Shown here piece after piece: positions 34,003 through 42,717 of a stretch of 64,000 bases of DNA. The stretch spans positions 558,001 through 622,000 of the forward strand of contig NZ_JAVDQG010000001.1 of NCBI RefSeq assembly GCF_031454155.1, read 5' to 3'. Below the pieces are notes generated by a model, which saw nothing but the letters and a program-made list of their open reading frames with translations, was not told where the DNA came from and did no database searches. The DNA is from Desmospora profundinema (GTDB lineage: Bacteria; Bacillota; Bacilli; Thermoactinomycetales; DSM-45169). A program made the position numbers and the translations under genes. Within the stretch, counting starts at the first letter, position 1. Each line of letters opens with the position of its first letter.

Positions 34003-34967
34003 CCTGTTTTCTCCTTTGCATGAGGAATGGAAGCGGGCTCGACTGCTTTTTGCTGCGTATGGGGTTCCAACGAGAGCAGGGCAACCGTGGCGATAATGCA
34101 ACCCGCTCCCACCCATTCCGGGACACCGAAGGGAACCCCTAACCACACCACCGCCGCGACCGTGGCGGAAAGCGGCTCCGTACAGGCCAACAAACTGGTT
34201 TCCGTTGGACGGATCAAACGCAAGCTGTCAAGATAGAGGAAGAAAGCCAGCAAAGTGCCGAACACAATGATGAATGAAATAGAGAGAATGGACTCTAAGG
34301 TAAACGTACCTGTCACCTGCCAGGGAGGATGAAGAAAAGAAAGACCGGTGCCGCCGATCACCATCGCCCACCCGACGACCGTCCCCGCTCCCCAACGCGG
34401 AAGCAAACGGGATGGATACAACGTATAAAAAGCCAGGGCGACCGCCGAAGCCAGCCCCCAGAACAGGGCCGTTCCCGAAACGGAAAGACTCCCGCCGTGA
34501 CCGCCGCTCACCAGCAATGCGGTCCCCGCCAATGCCAACAGGACCCCTCCCCCTTCATAGGAAGTCGGCCAGCGACGCGATCGGAAGGCCAGCCAACAAC
34601 AGATCAGCATCGGCCCCAAGTACTGCAGCAACGTCGCCATCGCTGCATTGCTGGCATCGATGGCGGCAAAATAAGTATACTGAACAGCCAGCATCCCGCC
34701 GATCCCAAATACCAACAACTGAAGGCGGTCACGAGGCTCCCGCCACACTGCCAAAATCGTTCCCGCTCCCCTGCGCACCGCCAGAATGGCCAGAAGTAAC
34801 ACCCCCGCGGTCAGCAGGCGAACGGAGACCAACCAACCCGGCTGAAAATCCGCTTCCTGAAACAACGTCTGGGCCACCGTGCCGGAAAGGCCCCACATCA
34901 CCGCTCCAATCACAACCATACTGGTTCCTTGGAAACGTCGGAGCCAGTCCGAATTCTTATGGGTCAA
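33999..34967 (-). CDS. EamA family (DMT) transporter, first gene of pair
   Basis: This protein of about 322 residues has two EamA domains and ten helices, including MVVIGAVMWGLSGTVAQTLF, DASNAAMATLLQYLGPMLI and RPTETSLLACTEPLSATVAA, the last being the second-repeat motif of YicL/RhaT-type exporters. The start is uncertain. AGGAGG at the 5' side fits TTG 34967 by spacing, while GTG codons at 34973/34976 lie too close to it. The frame is open to 35132 but that extension overlaps the divergent promoter region. Co-translated with the second EamA gene. Confidence 0.87.
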   Translation of the reverse strand: MTHKNSDWLRRFQGTSMVVIGAVMWGLSGTVAQTLFQEADFQPGWLVSVRLLTAGVLLLAILAVRRGAGTILAVWREPRDRLQLLVFGIGGMLAVQYTYFAAIDASNAAMATLLQYLGPMLICCWLAFRSRRWPTSYEGGGVLLALAGTALLVSGGHGGSLSVSGTALFWGLASAVALAFYTLYPSRLLPRWGAGTVVGWAMVIGGTGLSFLHPPWQVTGTFTLESILSISFIIVFGTLLAFFLYLDSLRLIRPTETSLLACTEPLSATVAAVVWLGVPFGVPEWVGAGCIIATVALLSLEPHTQQKAVEPASIPHAKEKTG

Positions 34968-34984
34968 GGCCACCACCCTCCTGT

Positions 34985-35000
34985 ATGCAATATATCGCAT
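34985..35000. promoter_or_regulatory. Candidate GntR operator in the eamA/gntR divergent region
   Basis: ATGCAATATATCGCAT is an inverted repeat with one mismatched pair, centred between the divergent transporter and GntR starts. GntR/FadR-type regulators often bind such 16-base sites near their own gene. Confidence 0.4.
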
Positions 35001-35069
35001 TCTGTATGGTGGCACAATCTCCGATTTGTTAGGATCGTTGCGAACTCTCGATTTCAAAGGAGCGATTTT

Positions 35070-35756
35070 ATGCCTATTCCTCATCAATCGATCCAAATCA
35101 ACCGTCACAGCGCCAAAGAGCAAGCCCTCCAACTTCTTCAGCGATGGATTATCGAAGGTACCCTTCGTCCCGGCGAAAAAGTGAATGATTCACAATTAGC
35201 CGAAGCGCTGGGAGTAAGCCGCACCCCTGTTCGGGAAGCGCTACAGATCCTGGAATTGCAGGGGTTTGTGGAAATGCGCCCCGGCAAGGAAACCCGGGTC
35301 ACTCCTCTCAAAAAAGATGATGTCCATCGTCTCTATCCCCCCCTGGCAGCGCTGGAAGCGACTGCAGCGGAATTGGCCGCTCACACCATCGATGAGAAAA
35401 GTCTGCTTCAATTAGAAGAAATGAACGAAAAATTTGCCCGGGCCCTGCAAAATCGACAGTCCTATGATGCCATGGAATGGGACGAATCTTTTCATCGTCT
35501 GATTGTGCAAAGTACCGGCAACCCCTACCTGGAACAATTCACCTCTGTGCTGGAAAAGCACACTCGCCGGTTCAAAGGCATCTTCCTGGAGAACTCCTGG
35601 CTCCCGTCCAACCCGTCGGTGGAAGAACACCGCATGATTATCGAAGCCCTGCGGAAAAGAGACGCAGAGCAAGCCCAAAAGATTATGAAACTAAACTGGA
35701 TCCGCCCCATGAAACGGATTCTGGAGCAAGTAGAATCGATGCGAGAGGAAGATTGA
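35070..35756 (+). CDS. GntR family transcriptional regulator (FadR/FCD subfamily)
   Basis: This 228-residue DNA-binding regulator begins MPIPHQSIQINRHSAKEQAL. The winged helix carries GTLRPGEKVNDSQLAEALGV and SRTPVREALQILELQGFVEM, a classical GntR reading head. The C-terminal all-helical FCD domain (about 95-225) has the metal- or ligand-binding pattern DESFHRLIVQSTGNPYL and a later EEHRMIIEALRKRD histidine. ATG 35070 follows AAAGGAGCGATTTT; the long upstream frame is not coding. It faces the EamA pair, so exporter control by a small organic acid or amino acid is likely. Confidence 0.9.
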   Translation: MPIPHQSIQINRHSAKEQALQLLQRWIIEGTLRPGEKVNDSQLAEALGVSRTPVREALQILELQGFVEMRPGKETRVTPLKKDDVHRLYPPLAALEATAAELAAHTIDEKSLLQLEEMNEKFARALQNRQSYDAMEWDESFHRLIVQSTGNPYLEQFTSVLEKHTRRFKGIFLENSWLPSNPSVEEHRMIIEALRKRDAEQAQKIMKLNWIRPMKRILEQVESMREED

Positions 35757-36256
35757 AGCAATAGAAGCGGACACCACAACTGGAGTCGATCAAATCGGTG
35801 GTAAAGCAGGTTTTGAAACGATTGGGGTCAGAAGGGCAGTTTGAATTTTCTTGTAAACGGAAGATTGACACCCGCTCATTCAGGAAGAGACCAGCCACAT
35901 CGACAAGTGCGGCCAGCAGGGTCGCGATTGATTGAAGCCATTTCATAAGCCTCACCCCCTTTGCCGTAGACTCGGCTCAGGAAGTGAGGCTTTTTCGTTC
36001 TCTCTTACTTATGAATATATGACGATGTTGTGATCCTAGGGCTGGATCTGACTTTATGGATACATATAAATTGTCGGGAGAAATGGAACGAGAAAGATGG
36101 TCACACTTCGTTTCCCAACGGTATATCAAGAAAATGTACATCAATCCCGGATGGATTTTGTTTTCGGACAATGGTGGGGTTAATAATCACAAAGAACGAT
36201 GTCCATTATGTCGGTATTGTGTGTGGATGCCTTGTTGATGAGGCCAAATTTAGCAG
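35757..36256. other. Intergenic stretch without a convincing gene
   Basis: This 500-base region holds the terminator at 35947-35995 and several short frames. The best is a minus-strand frame beginning at 35946 with MKWLQSIATLLAALVDVAGL after AAAGGGGGTGAG, but that start lies inside the terminator stem and the rest looks random. The part after 36000 is visibly AT-richer than the flanking genes, like the glycosyltransferase gene beyond it. Confidence 0.5.
35947..35995 (+). terminator. Terminator of the gntR region
   Basis: Arms AAGCCTCAC (35947-35955) and GTGAGGCTT (35984-35992) with a 28-base loop and a TTTTT tail on the plus strand, 190 bases after the gntR stop. Confidence 0.6.
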
Positions 36257-37165
36257 TTATACCCTGGTGGACATGAGACTGATTCGAAGTGTTTGAGGTC
36301 GATCCCCAGTCAGTCGACGGATATTCAACCAAGGTTGACTTTGCCGTGGGGTCAGGTGAGCCGCAAGACGGTTTCTTCTGAAAGTAAGGGGTCGTTTGAT
36401 CAAACGTCGGGGGCTTTTTTGGGGTTGGATCGAGTGAAATGGAGTGCAGGATATGAATGAATGCTCATAGATTCCTTGGGCGTACCATTTGTAATAGAGC
36501 GTGCGACCGATAATTTCACAGTAAGTTTTGAGCAGATCCTCGTCTTTTACACTCCAAGTGTGTGATTGATGGTTTGCCCGTCTGATATAGACGTAGTAAT
36601 GACGGTCTGTGGAATATATCTTGTGTCCTTTCCTCGCACATTCGACTTGAAATAAAACGTCCTCCCCGTTATTCGTCGCCGGAAACCTCACACGAGGAAA
36701 TAGATCTTTTTTGAATACGAGGGTGCCGCCGGCAAGACAACTTTCCGGGTCATGAAATTTATTTTCCCGGTGGGGGGTCATCACCGCGAGAAGCTTTTTA
36801 CCTTCAAAATAAGTAAACCTGGAGTATTTTCCAACCAGGGAGACATCTTTGGTTATCAGGGCATGAATGGCTTGGGGCAAGTACAGGGGGGCATAGTAAT
36901 CATCATCATCCATTTTGGCGACTATAGGGTATTTTGCTTTTTGTATTCCAAAATTCAGGCACTCTCCCAGTGTTTTATCAGGCACCATGTAAACCGATAC
37001 ATTCGGATATTTTTTTGCTTTTTGTGCCCACTTTCTATAATTCAGCTTTTTGCTGTTTAGAATGATGATCAATTCTTTTTTATAGATATTTTTTTGGCTG
37101 GCATAATTACGAAAGACATTGTCCATAAAATTTTGGCGAACGGTACAGGTAATAATGGAAACCAC
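36257..37165 (-). CDS. Family 2 glycosyltransferase
   Basis: This GT-A fold glycosyltransferase has 302 residues: MVSIITCTVRQNFMDNVF at the start, the DXD-type metal site in KMDDDDYYAPLYL, then GTLVFKKDLFPRVRFPATNN and EDVLFQVECARKGHKIY, the usual acceptor-side E/D motif. GTG 37165 is preceded by AAAGGAGG. Residues after about 240 (CTPFHSIQPQKSPRR onward) lose the family pattern and are rich in Arg and Pro, so the original C-terminus may have been replaced by read-through. G+C is lower than the surroundings. It neighbours a galU-type gene, so sugar decoration of spore coat or envelope is plausible. Confidence 0.8.
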   Translation of the reverse strand: MVSIITCTVRQNFMDNVFRNYASQKNIYKKELIIILNSKKLNYRKWAQKAKKYPNVSVYMVPDKTLGECLNFGIQKAKYPIVAKMDDDDYYAPLYLPQAIHALITKDVSLVGKYSRFTYFEGKKLLAVMTPHRENKFHDPESCLAGGTLVFKKDLFPRVRFPATNNGEDVLFQVECARKGHKIYSTDRHYYVYIRRANHQSHTWSVKDEDLLKTYCEIIGRTLYYKWYAQGIYEHSFISCTPFHSIQPQKSPRRLIKRPLTFRRNRLAAHLTPRQSQPWLNIRRLTGDRPQTLRISLMSTRV

Positions 37166-37210
37166 GACGTTTTCCTCCTTTATCCTTATGAACGGCAGTG
37201 GCAGTCTGCG

Positions 37211-38044
37211 TTAACCGCCGCATAATCTGTTCACCAGGATAGCGTAATCCCTTTCTTTTCCGATATCATACCGCTCCCCGCTGCAGATCTTCCCCATGCA
37301 TTTTTCATCTTGCAACATGGCTTTGATAGCATCGGTCAGTTGAATTTCGCCTCCTGAACCGGGAGCCAGCCGTTCCAGGTAGTAGAAAATGGAGGGCTTC
37401 AGAATATAGCGTCCGATCACTGCCAAGTTGGAAGGAGGGGATGTTTCCGGTTTCTCGATGATATCCGTAATGCGATATACGCCGGATTCGATTGGTTTTC
37501 CCCCTATCACCCCGTAATTTTTAAGTTCCTCCCATTTCACTTCATGAAGCGCGATGACATTGGATTGATAGGACGAATAAACGTTGACCAGTTGGGCCAA
37601 TCCGGGTTTTTGATTCGATAGAATGATGTCGTCAGGCAGGAGTACCGCGAAGGGGTCCTCGCCGACAAAGGACTTAGCAAGCCTTATTGCATCCCCCAGC
37701 CCATTTACGGTCAGTTGCCGTACATACTGGATCTGAACCTTGGGCAAGACCAGCTTATTTAATAAGTGTTCCTTTTTCTTTTCCACCAGATAAGCTTCCA
37801 GCTCGGGAGAGCGGTCAAAGTAATCTATGATCAGATTTCTCGAACGGGACACGATCATTAGAATCTCTTCGATTCCAGACTTCTCAGCCTCTTCTATGAT
37901 GTAGTGAATCGCAGGTTTGCCGGATATCGGAAACATTTCTTTCGGGACCGTTTTTGTCAGCGGAAGGCTCCTCGTTCCAAATCCTGCAGCAGGTATAACC
38001 GCCTTCCTGATCCGCCCTTTTTCTTTTTTGGGGTGTGATTTCAT
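37211..38044 (-). CDS. galU: UTP-glucose-1-phosphate uridylyltransferase (GalU type)
   Basis: This enzyme makes UDP-glucose from UTP and glucose-1-phosphate. The 277-residue protein opens with a basic tail, then RKAVIPAAGFGTRSLPLTKT, the nucleotide-binding loop, followed by PKEMFPISGKPAIHYIIEEA. Later motifs VLLPDDIIL (metal-binding Asp), IGRYILKPSIFYYLE and GGEIQLTDAIKAML are all typical. Length is slightly under the usual 290. It lies 45 bases upstream of the glycosyltransferase gene on the same strand, so it probably supplies UDP-sugar to that enzyme. A separate housekeeping copy elsewhere is possible. Confidence 0.92.
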   Translation of the reverse strand: MKSHPKKEKGRIRKAVIPAAGFGTRSLPLTKTVPKEMFPISGKPAIHYIIEEAEKSGIEEILMIVSRSRNLIIDYFDRSPELEAYLVEKKKEHLLNKLVLPKVQIQYVRQLTVNGLGDAIRLAKSFVGEDPFAVLLPDDIILSNQKPGLAQLVNVYSSYQSNVIALHEVKWEELKNYGVIGGKPIESGVYRITDIIEKPETSPPSNLAVIGRYILKPSIFYYLERLAPGSGGEIQLTDAIKAMLQDEKCMGKICSGERYDIGKERDYAILVNRLCGG

Positions 38045-38356
38045 GGGATGCTCCTTCCAGTAGTTATCTTGTACTTTGATAGTGTATGAGTTCTCTATCT
38101 ATAAAGTTCCAAGGCACAAAAGGTTTAGGCAAGGCTAAATGCCTTATCTTTTTGGCGTTTATGGTGAGATACAATTTATTTTTTGAAAGAATTAGACTTT
38201 TGGCTAATGCGGGAAATGAATTCACCCCAATATTACTTATTATTTCGTCCTATCCACGTTTTTTGTCAAATCTTCATGATTTCTTTAACCAAACGATAAA
38301 ATCAGATCGTTATAGTAGTTTCGTATGAGTGCTGAACCATTTTTGAGGGGGTACCT
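38045..38356. other. Divergent intergenic region between galU and the Ugp-like operon
   Basis: This 312-base AT-rich stretch separates two divergently transcribed units and must hold both promoters. A ribosome binding site (GAGGGGG) precedes ATG 38357. No clear -35/-10 pair, operator palindrome or small gene was identified by eye. Confidence 0.5.
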
Positions 38357-39289
38357 ATGAACAAAACAGAAATCAAACCCGTTTCTCTGACGACTCATCC
38401 GGAAACGAATACACTGTGGAAGTGGAAAGAGCAAGCAACCGGCTATCTATTTTTGGCTCCCTCTATTCTCCTGTTTGTCATCTTTCTCTTTTATCCATTG
38501 GTCAAATCGCTTTATTTAAGCTTCTTTCTAACCGATCCCCAGGGAAATATCGCCCGCTTTGTCGGGATTGAAAACTATGTCAAATTGTTTGCCTCCTCCG
38601 GCTTTCTCAACAGCATCGGAGTAACCGGACTGTTTACCCTGTATACCGTCCCCACCAGCATCATCCTCGCCTTGATAATGGCTGTGCTCACCCATCAAAA
38701 AATAAAGGGGATACGCTTGTTTCAATTTACGTTTTCCCTGCCGCTGGCCATCTCCGTCGGAACGGCATCCGTTATCTGGATGTTGCTGTTCCACCCCAGC
38801 TCGGGCATGTTCAACTACTTTTTAAATCTGATTGGAGTAGGCCCCATCTTTTGGCTTTCCGATCCAAACTGGGCGCTTTTCTCCATCTCTCTGATGACCG
38901 TCTGGATGAATATCGGCTTCCTCTATATCGTTTTGTTAAGCGGACTGCAGGGAATACCGGACCACTTATATGAAAGTGCCAAGCTGGACGGGGCCGGCGT
39001 TTGGAATCAGTTTCGGCATGTGACCGTGCCCATGCTGTCTCCGACGATATTTTTCGCGGTCATCGTTTCGATCATCGGCGCTTTCCAAGCCTTTGGCCAA
39101 ATCCATATCATGACTCAGGGCGGGCCGGTTGACCGCACCAATGTGATGGTTTACGACTTGTACCGGGAAGCGTTTATACACTTCCAGTTTGGTACGGGAA
39201 GCGCACGGGCGCTTGTCCTGTTTGTGATCATCTTGCTGTTGACCCTGGTGCAATTTAAACTCGCTGAAAAGAAGGTTCATTACCAATGA
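38357..39289 (+). CDS. Sugar/glycerol-phosphate ABC transporter permease (UgpA/MalF type)
   Basis: This 310-residue inner-membrane subunit has six helices. After a polar N-terminus comes YLFLAPSILLFVIFLFYPLV, the standard opening of the MalF/UgpA group. The cytoplasmic EAA loop that contacts the ATPase is YESAKLDGAGVWNQFRHVTV. GAFQAFGQIHIMTQGGPVDR is also typical. Its last four bases overlap the start of the second permease gene. The partner binding protein resembles UgpB, so glycerol-3-phosphate or glycerophosphodiesters are likely substrates. Confidence 0.9.
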   Translation: MNKTEIKPVSLTTHPETNTLWKWKEQATGYLFLAPSILLFVIFLFYPLVKSLYLSFFLTDPQGNIARFVGIENYVKLFASSGFLNSIGVTGLFTLYTVPTSIILALIMAVLTHQKIKGIRLFQFTFSLPLAISVGTASVIWMLLFHPSSGMFNYFLNLIGVGPIFWLSDPNWALFSISLMTVWMNIGFLYIVLLSGLQGIPDHLYESAKLDGAGVWNQFRHVTVPMLSPTIFFAVIVSIIGAFQAFGQIHIMTQGGPVDRTNVMVYDLYREAFIHFQFGTGSARALVLFVIILLLTLVQFKLAEKKVHYQ

Positions 39290-40110
39290 TCAGGCGCCAA
39301 TCCAAACACTTATTACACTATGCCGTCCTGTCCATTCTGGCGATTCTCATTCTGTATCCGATCTTCTATACATTCTCCTCCGCCTTGATGACGCCGGAAG
39401 AGATGGACGCTTATCCGCCCCGTTGGCTCCCCGGCAGTCTATATTTAGACAACCTGTCAACGGTGAATGAACTGGTGCCGGTGCTTCAATTCATCAAAAA
39501 CAGCTTTATCGTCTCCACCGCTGTGATGATCGGCCAACTGGTAACGGCCAGTATGGCAGCTTATGCCTTTGCCTTTATCCCATTTAAAGGGCGCCAGCTC
39601 CTGTTTGCACTATTTCTTTCCACCATGATGATTCCGTGGGAAGTGACCGTCATCCCCAACTACCTCACCATCCGCGAATGGGGTTGGCTGGACAGTTATC
39701 CAGGGTTGACGGTTCCGTTTATGGCGACGGCTTTCGGCACCTTTTTGCTCCGTCAATTTTTTCTCCAGCTCCCCCGGGATCTGATCGATGCCGCCAAAAT
39801 CGACGGCTGTGGGCATTGGCGCATCTTCGTCTCCCTGGTCTTGCCGCTCTCCCGTCCGGCGATCGGCACATTGGCTGTATACGCGTTTCTCACCACCTGG
39901 AACATGTACTTCTGGCCATTGTTGATTACCAACAGCGACAGCATGCGGACCGTACAGATCGGAATCAGCATGTTGCAATGGCAGGAAATGATGTCATGGA
40001 ATCTCGTACTGGCCGGCGTAGCCATGGTTCTTTTACCGTCCCTGATCTTGCTGATGCTCGGCTTAAAGCAACTGGTGCGCGGCATCACCGCCGGAGCCGT
40101 CAAGGGGTAA
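39286..40110 (+). CDS. ABC transporter permease (UgpE/MalG type)
   Basis: This 274-residue second permease has six helices. It begins MIRRQSKHLLHYAVLSILAI. The EAA loop reads LIDAAKIDGCGHWRIFVSLVLPLSRPA, and MMIPWEVTVIPNYLTIREWGW precedes it, as in UgpE. The end YPPRWLPGSLYLDNLSTVNE corresponds to the first periplasmic loop. ATG 39286 overlaps the stop of the first permease (ATGA). No ABC ATPase gene is in the operon, so an ATPase encoded elsewhere must power it. Confidence 0.9.
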   Translation: MIRRQSKHLLHYAVLSILAILILYPIFYTFSSALMTPEEMDAYPPRWLPGSLYLDNLSTVNELVPVLQFIKNSFIVSTAVMIGQLVTASMAAYAFAFIPFKGRQLLFALFLSTMMIPWEVTVIPNYLTIREWGWLDSYPGLTVPFMATAFGTFLLRQFFLQLPRDLIDAAKIDGCGHWRIFVSLVLPLSRPAIGTLAVYAFLTTWNMYFWPLLITNSDSMRTVQIGISMLQWQEMMSWNLVLAGVAMVLLPSLILLMLGLKQLVRGITAGAVKG

Positions 40111-40183
40111 AAACTGGTTTTCACCTTTCCTATAAATGTTTCACATCCACCTCATTCCATTTCCACTACGAAAGGAAGATTTG

Positions 40184-41527
40184 ATGATGAGAACCTTCCG
40201 CAAACCATGGCTGATTGTTGCAATGATCACCGTAATGATCTTCACGACTGTCGCATGCAGTGCCGGCTCCGATGACGGTGTAACCACCGACGGCAAGATG
40301 AAAGTCGTCTGGTGGCATTCCATGGGCGGCGAGCTGAAGTCTGCAGTGGACCACCTGGTAAAGGAATTTAACGAGTCTCAATCGGAAGTGGTCGTCGAAG
40401 CGGTCTATCAAGGGGAATATGATGAAAGCCTCAATAAGCTGAGAGCATCCCTCGGTTCCAACAGCGGCCCCACCATGGTGCAAGTCTACGAAATCGGAAG
40501 CCGGTACATGATCGACTCCAACCTGATCACTCCGATTCAAACCTTTGTCGATAAACAGAACTACGACCTCTCCCAGTTGGAAGAAAACATCATCGGATAC
40601 TACACCATCGACGATCAACTAAACGCGATGCCGTTCAACACGTCCAATCCGATCCTCTACTACAACAAGGATCAATTCAAAGAAGCCGGGCTGGATCCGG
40701 AAAACCCGCCCACCACTTTTGAAGAAGTGGCAAAAGCGGCGGAAAAACTGTCGGATGGAAAAAACAAAGGGGCCTCCTTCGCCCTGTACGGATGGTTTAT
40801 GGAGCAGTTCTTTGCCAACCAGGGAGCCGAACTGGTCAATAACGGCAACGGGCGGGATGAGTTGGCCACCGAATCGCTCCTGGGAAGCGAAGCCGGTGTC
40901 CAGACGCTCACCTGGTGGAAAGAGATGGTGGATGATGGCGTCGCCCTTAACCTGGGTCGCAAAACGGATGACACCAAAAAAGCATTCACATCGGGGCAAG
41001 TGGCGATGACACTGGACTCCACCGCCTCCCTGCGGGGAATTGTGGATAGTGTCGGCGATAAATTTGAAGTGGGCACCGCTTTCCTGCCCAAGCCGAAAGA
41101 AGCCGATGAAGGGGGCGTGATTGTAGGCGGTGCCAGCCTATACATTTTGAACAATCGTCCGGAAACGGAGCAAGAAGCCGCTTGGAAATTCATCGAATTC
41201 CTGACCGCTCCGGAACAACAGGCGTACTGGCATGTCAACACCGGTTACTTCCCTATCACCAAAACAGCCTACGATGAACCGGCTGTCAAGGAAAATTTGG
41301 AGAAGTTCCCTCAATTTCAAACAGCCGTGGATCAGCTGCATGAAACCACGTTAAACCGGGCCACACAGGGAGCCCTGATGGGTGTATTCCCGGAAGCACG
41401 CCAGATCACGGAACGGGCGATGGAAGAAGTGATCAACGGACAAAAAACCCCTGAAAAAGCCTTGGAAGACGCCCAAAAGGAAATCACGGAAAAGATCGAG
41501 CAATACAACTCCACCGTTAACCGCTGA
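40184..41527 (+). CDS. Extracytoplasmic solute-binding lipoprotein, UgpB-like
   Basis: This receptor lipoprotein has about 447 residues. The signal peptide MMRTFRKPWLIVAMITVMIF ends in TVACSAG with the lipid-carrying Cys. The mature part starts VVWWHSMGGELKSAVDHLVK, very close to the UgpB opening, and has MVQVYEIGSRYMIDSN and NAMPFNTSNPILYYNKDQF. These recall UgpB, which binds sn-glycerol-3-phosphate. Binding of another polyol phosphate or sugar cannot be excluded. ATG 40184 follows AAAGGAAGATTTG; the open frame from 40136 is not needed. The receptor is last in the operon. Confidence 0.9.
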   Translation: MMRTFRKPWLIVAMITVMIFTTVACSAGSDDGVTTDGKMKVVWWHSMGGELKSAVDHLVKEFNESQSEVVVEAVYQGEYDESLNKLRASLGSNSGPTMVQVYEIGSRYMIDSNLITPIQTFVDKQNYDLSQLEENIIGYYTIDDQLNAMPFNTSNPILYYNKDQFKEAGLDPENPPTTFEEVAKAAEKLSDGKNKGASFALYGWFMEQFFANQGAELVNNGNGRDELATESLLGSEAGVQTLTWWKEMVDDGVALNLGRKTDDTKKAFTSGQVAMTLDSTASLRGIVDSVGDKFEVGTAFLPKPKEADEGGVIVGGASLYILNNRPETEQEAAWKFIEFLTAPEQQAYWHVNTGYFPITKTAYDEPAVKENLEKFPQFQTAVDQLHETTLNRATQGALMGVFPEARQITERAMEEVINGQKTPEKALEDAQKEITEKIEQYNSTVNR

Positions 41528-41534
41528 CCCTTAA

Positions 41535-41564
41535 GAAAGGACGGTGCCCAACCGGGCACCGTCT
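41535..41564. terminator. Terminator between ugpB-like gene and the oxidoreductase
   Basis: Hairpin GACGGTGCCC AACC GGGCACCGTC with TTT after it, nearly symmetrical, between two convergent genes. Confidence 0.8.
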
Positions 41565-41573
41565 TTACATTCC

Positions 41574-42566
41574 TCAGCCGATGCGTGTGTTTTCCAGCAC
41601 TATCTTGCCGACCGCTTCCCCCGATTCCAGACGGCGATGGGCCATCGCTGCTTCTTCGAAGGTAAACCGGTGTTGATCCAGGAGCGGCTTTATTTTTCCA
41701 ACATCGGCCAGACGGGAGATCTCCCGCATAATCCGGCCATGATGGGCCCGTCCCGCGGCGGTCCGCTGGGTCAAAATGATAAACACCACGTGCAGGGTGA
41801 GACTTTTGGCATGGAGCGGCGACAAGTCATGGGTGGAGCGGGCGGCGATGACGGCCACCGTTCCTTGCGGTTTCGCCGCTTGGAACGAACGATCCAGGTT
41901 TTCCCCTCCGACGGTGTCAAACACGACGTCAAACCCGGTTCCATCAGTCAGTCGCTCCATATAGGACTCCACCGACTCGTTCCGATAGTTTATTTGTTCA
42001 TCCGCGCCCAACCGACGGGCGACAGCCAGCTTCTCCTCCGATGAAGCGGTGGCGGCCACACGGGCCTCAAACGCTTTTGCCAGTTGAATCGCCACATGCC
42101 CCACTCCTCCGGTGGCGGCATGGATCAACACGTGTTGACCCGATTGGATCTTCGCCCGATCCACCAGTGCTTCCCACGCGGTGGTGGCCACCAAGGGCAA
42201 AGCCGCTGCTTCTGCGAATGTCAATGAGGCGGGTTTGGGGGCAACCACGGACGCATCGGCTACAACATAATCGGCCAAAGCGCCGCCGGCAGCCACATAG
42301 GCGAATACCTCGTCGCCAGGAAAGACGTGTTCCACTCCCTCGCCCACTTCTTCCACGGTTCCGGCAACATCACTGTGGAGCACCAGGGGAAAGCGGTCCC
42401 CTAAAATCCCTTTAACGGCACCACTGCGGATCTTACAATCAATCGGATTGACACTGGTGGCAAGATTACGAATCAGAACCTGACCCGGACCGGTTTCGGG
42501 ACGCGGCAGTTCCACCCTGCGAAATACATCGGGATTACCCGTTTCATGGATCACTTGGGCTTTCAT
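41574..42566 (-). CDS. Zinc-independent MDR family NADPH:quinone reductase-like oxidoreductase
   Basis: This 330-residue medium-chain dehydrogenase/reductase begins MKAQVIHETGNPDVFRRVEL. NPIDCKIRSGAVKG and GDEVFAYVAAGGALADYVV fit the quinone oxidoreductase branch, and the catalytic-zinc cysteine and histidine are not evident. The cofactor loop is HVLIHAATGGVGHVAIQLAK, the AxxGGVG pattern of NADPH-using enzymes. ATG 42566 has GGAGGTGGAG upstream and is chosen over the longer frame to 42701. The natural substrate is unknown. Confidence 0.88.
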   Translation of the reverse strand: MKAQVIHETGNPDVFRRVELPRPETGPGQVLIRNLATSVNPIDCKIRSGAVKGILGDRFPLVLHSDVAGTVEEVGEGVEHVFPGDEVFAYVAAGGALADYVVADASVVAPKPASLTFAEAAALPLVATTAWEALVDRAKIQSGQHVLIHAATGGVGHVAIQLAKAFEARVAATASSEEKLAVARRLGADEQINYRNESVESYMERLTDGTGFDVVFDTVGGENLDRSFQAAKPQGTVAVIAARSTHDLSPLHAKSLTLHVVFIILTQRTAAGRAHHGRIMREISRLADVGKIKPLLDQHRFTFEEAAMAHRRLESGEAVGKIVLENTRIG

Positions 42567-42677
42567 ATCCAGCTCCACCTCCATATGTGGGGTTTCATTG
42601 TCTCCATCATTACGATAACCGGAATACGGTCTCAAAGCCAATCCTTTATTCATCATACAGGTTTGATTGGAACGACT

Positions 42678-42717
42678 AAAAAGCCGGCACCTGTAAAGCA
42701 AGGTGCCGGCTTTTTTT
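42678..42717 (-). terminator. Terminator of the bkd operon
   Basis: Hairpin AAAAAGCCGGCACCT / AGGTGCCGGCTTTTT immediately after the bkdB stop codon, with T-runs on both strands. Confidence 0.9.

Noticed and set aside
35683-35946. A minus-strand frame starting MKWLQSIATLLAALVDVAGL
   Set aside because: Its ribosome binding site is part of the terminator stem behind gntR and the remainder does not look like a protein.
36401-36422. Palindrome CGTTTGATCAAACG followed by CTTTTTT as a plus-strand terminator
   Set aside because: The stem has no loop and lies inside the glycosyltransferase frame; no plus-strand gene ends there.
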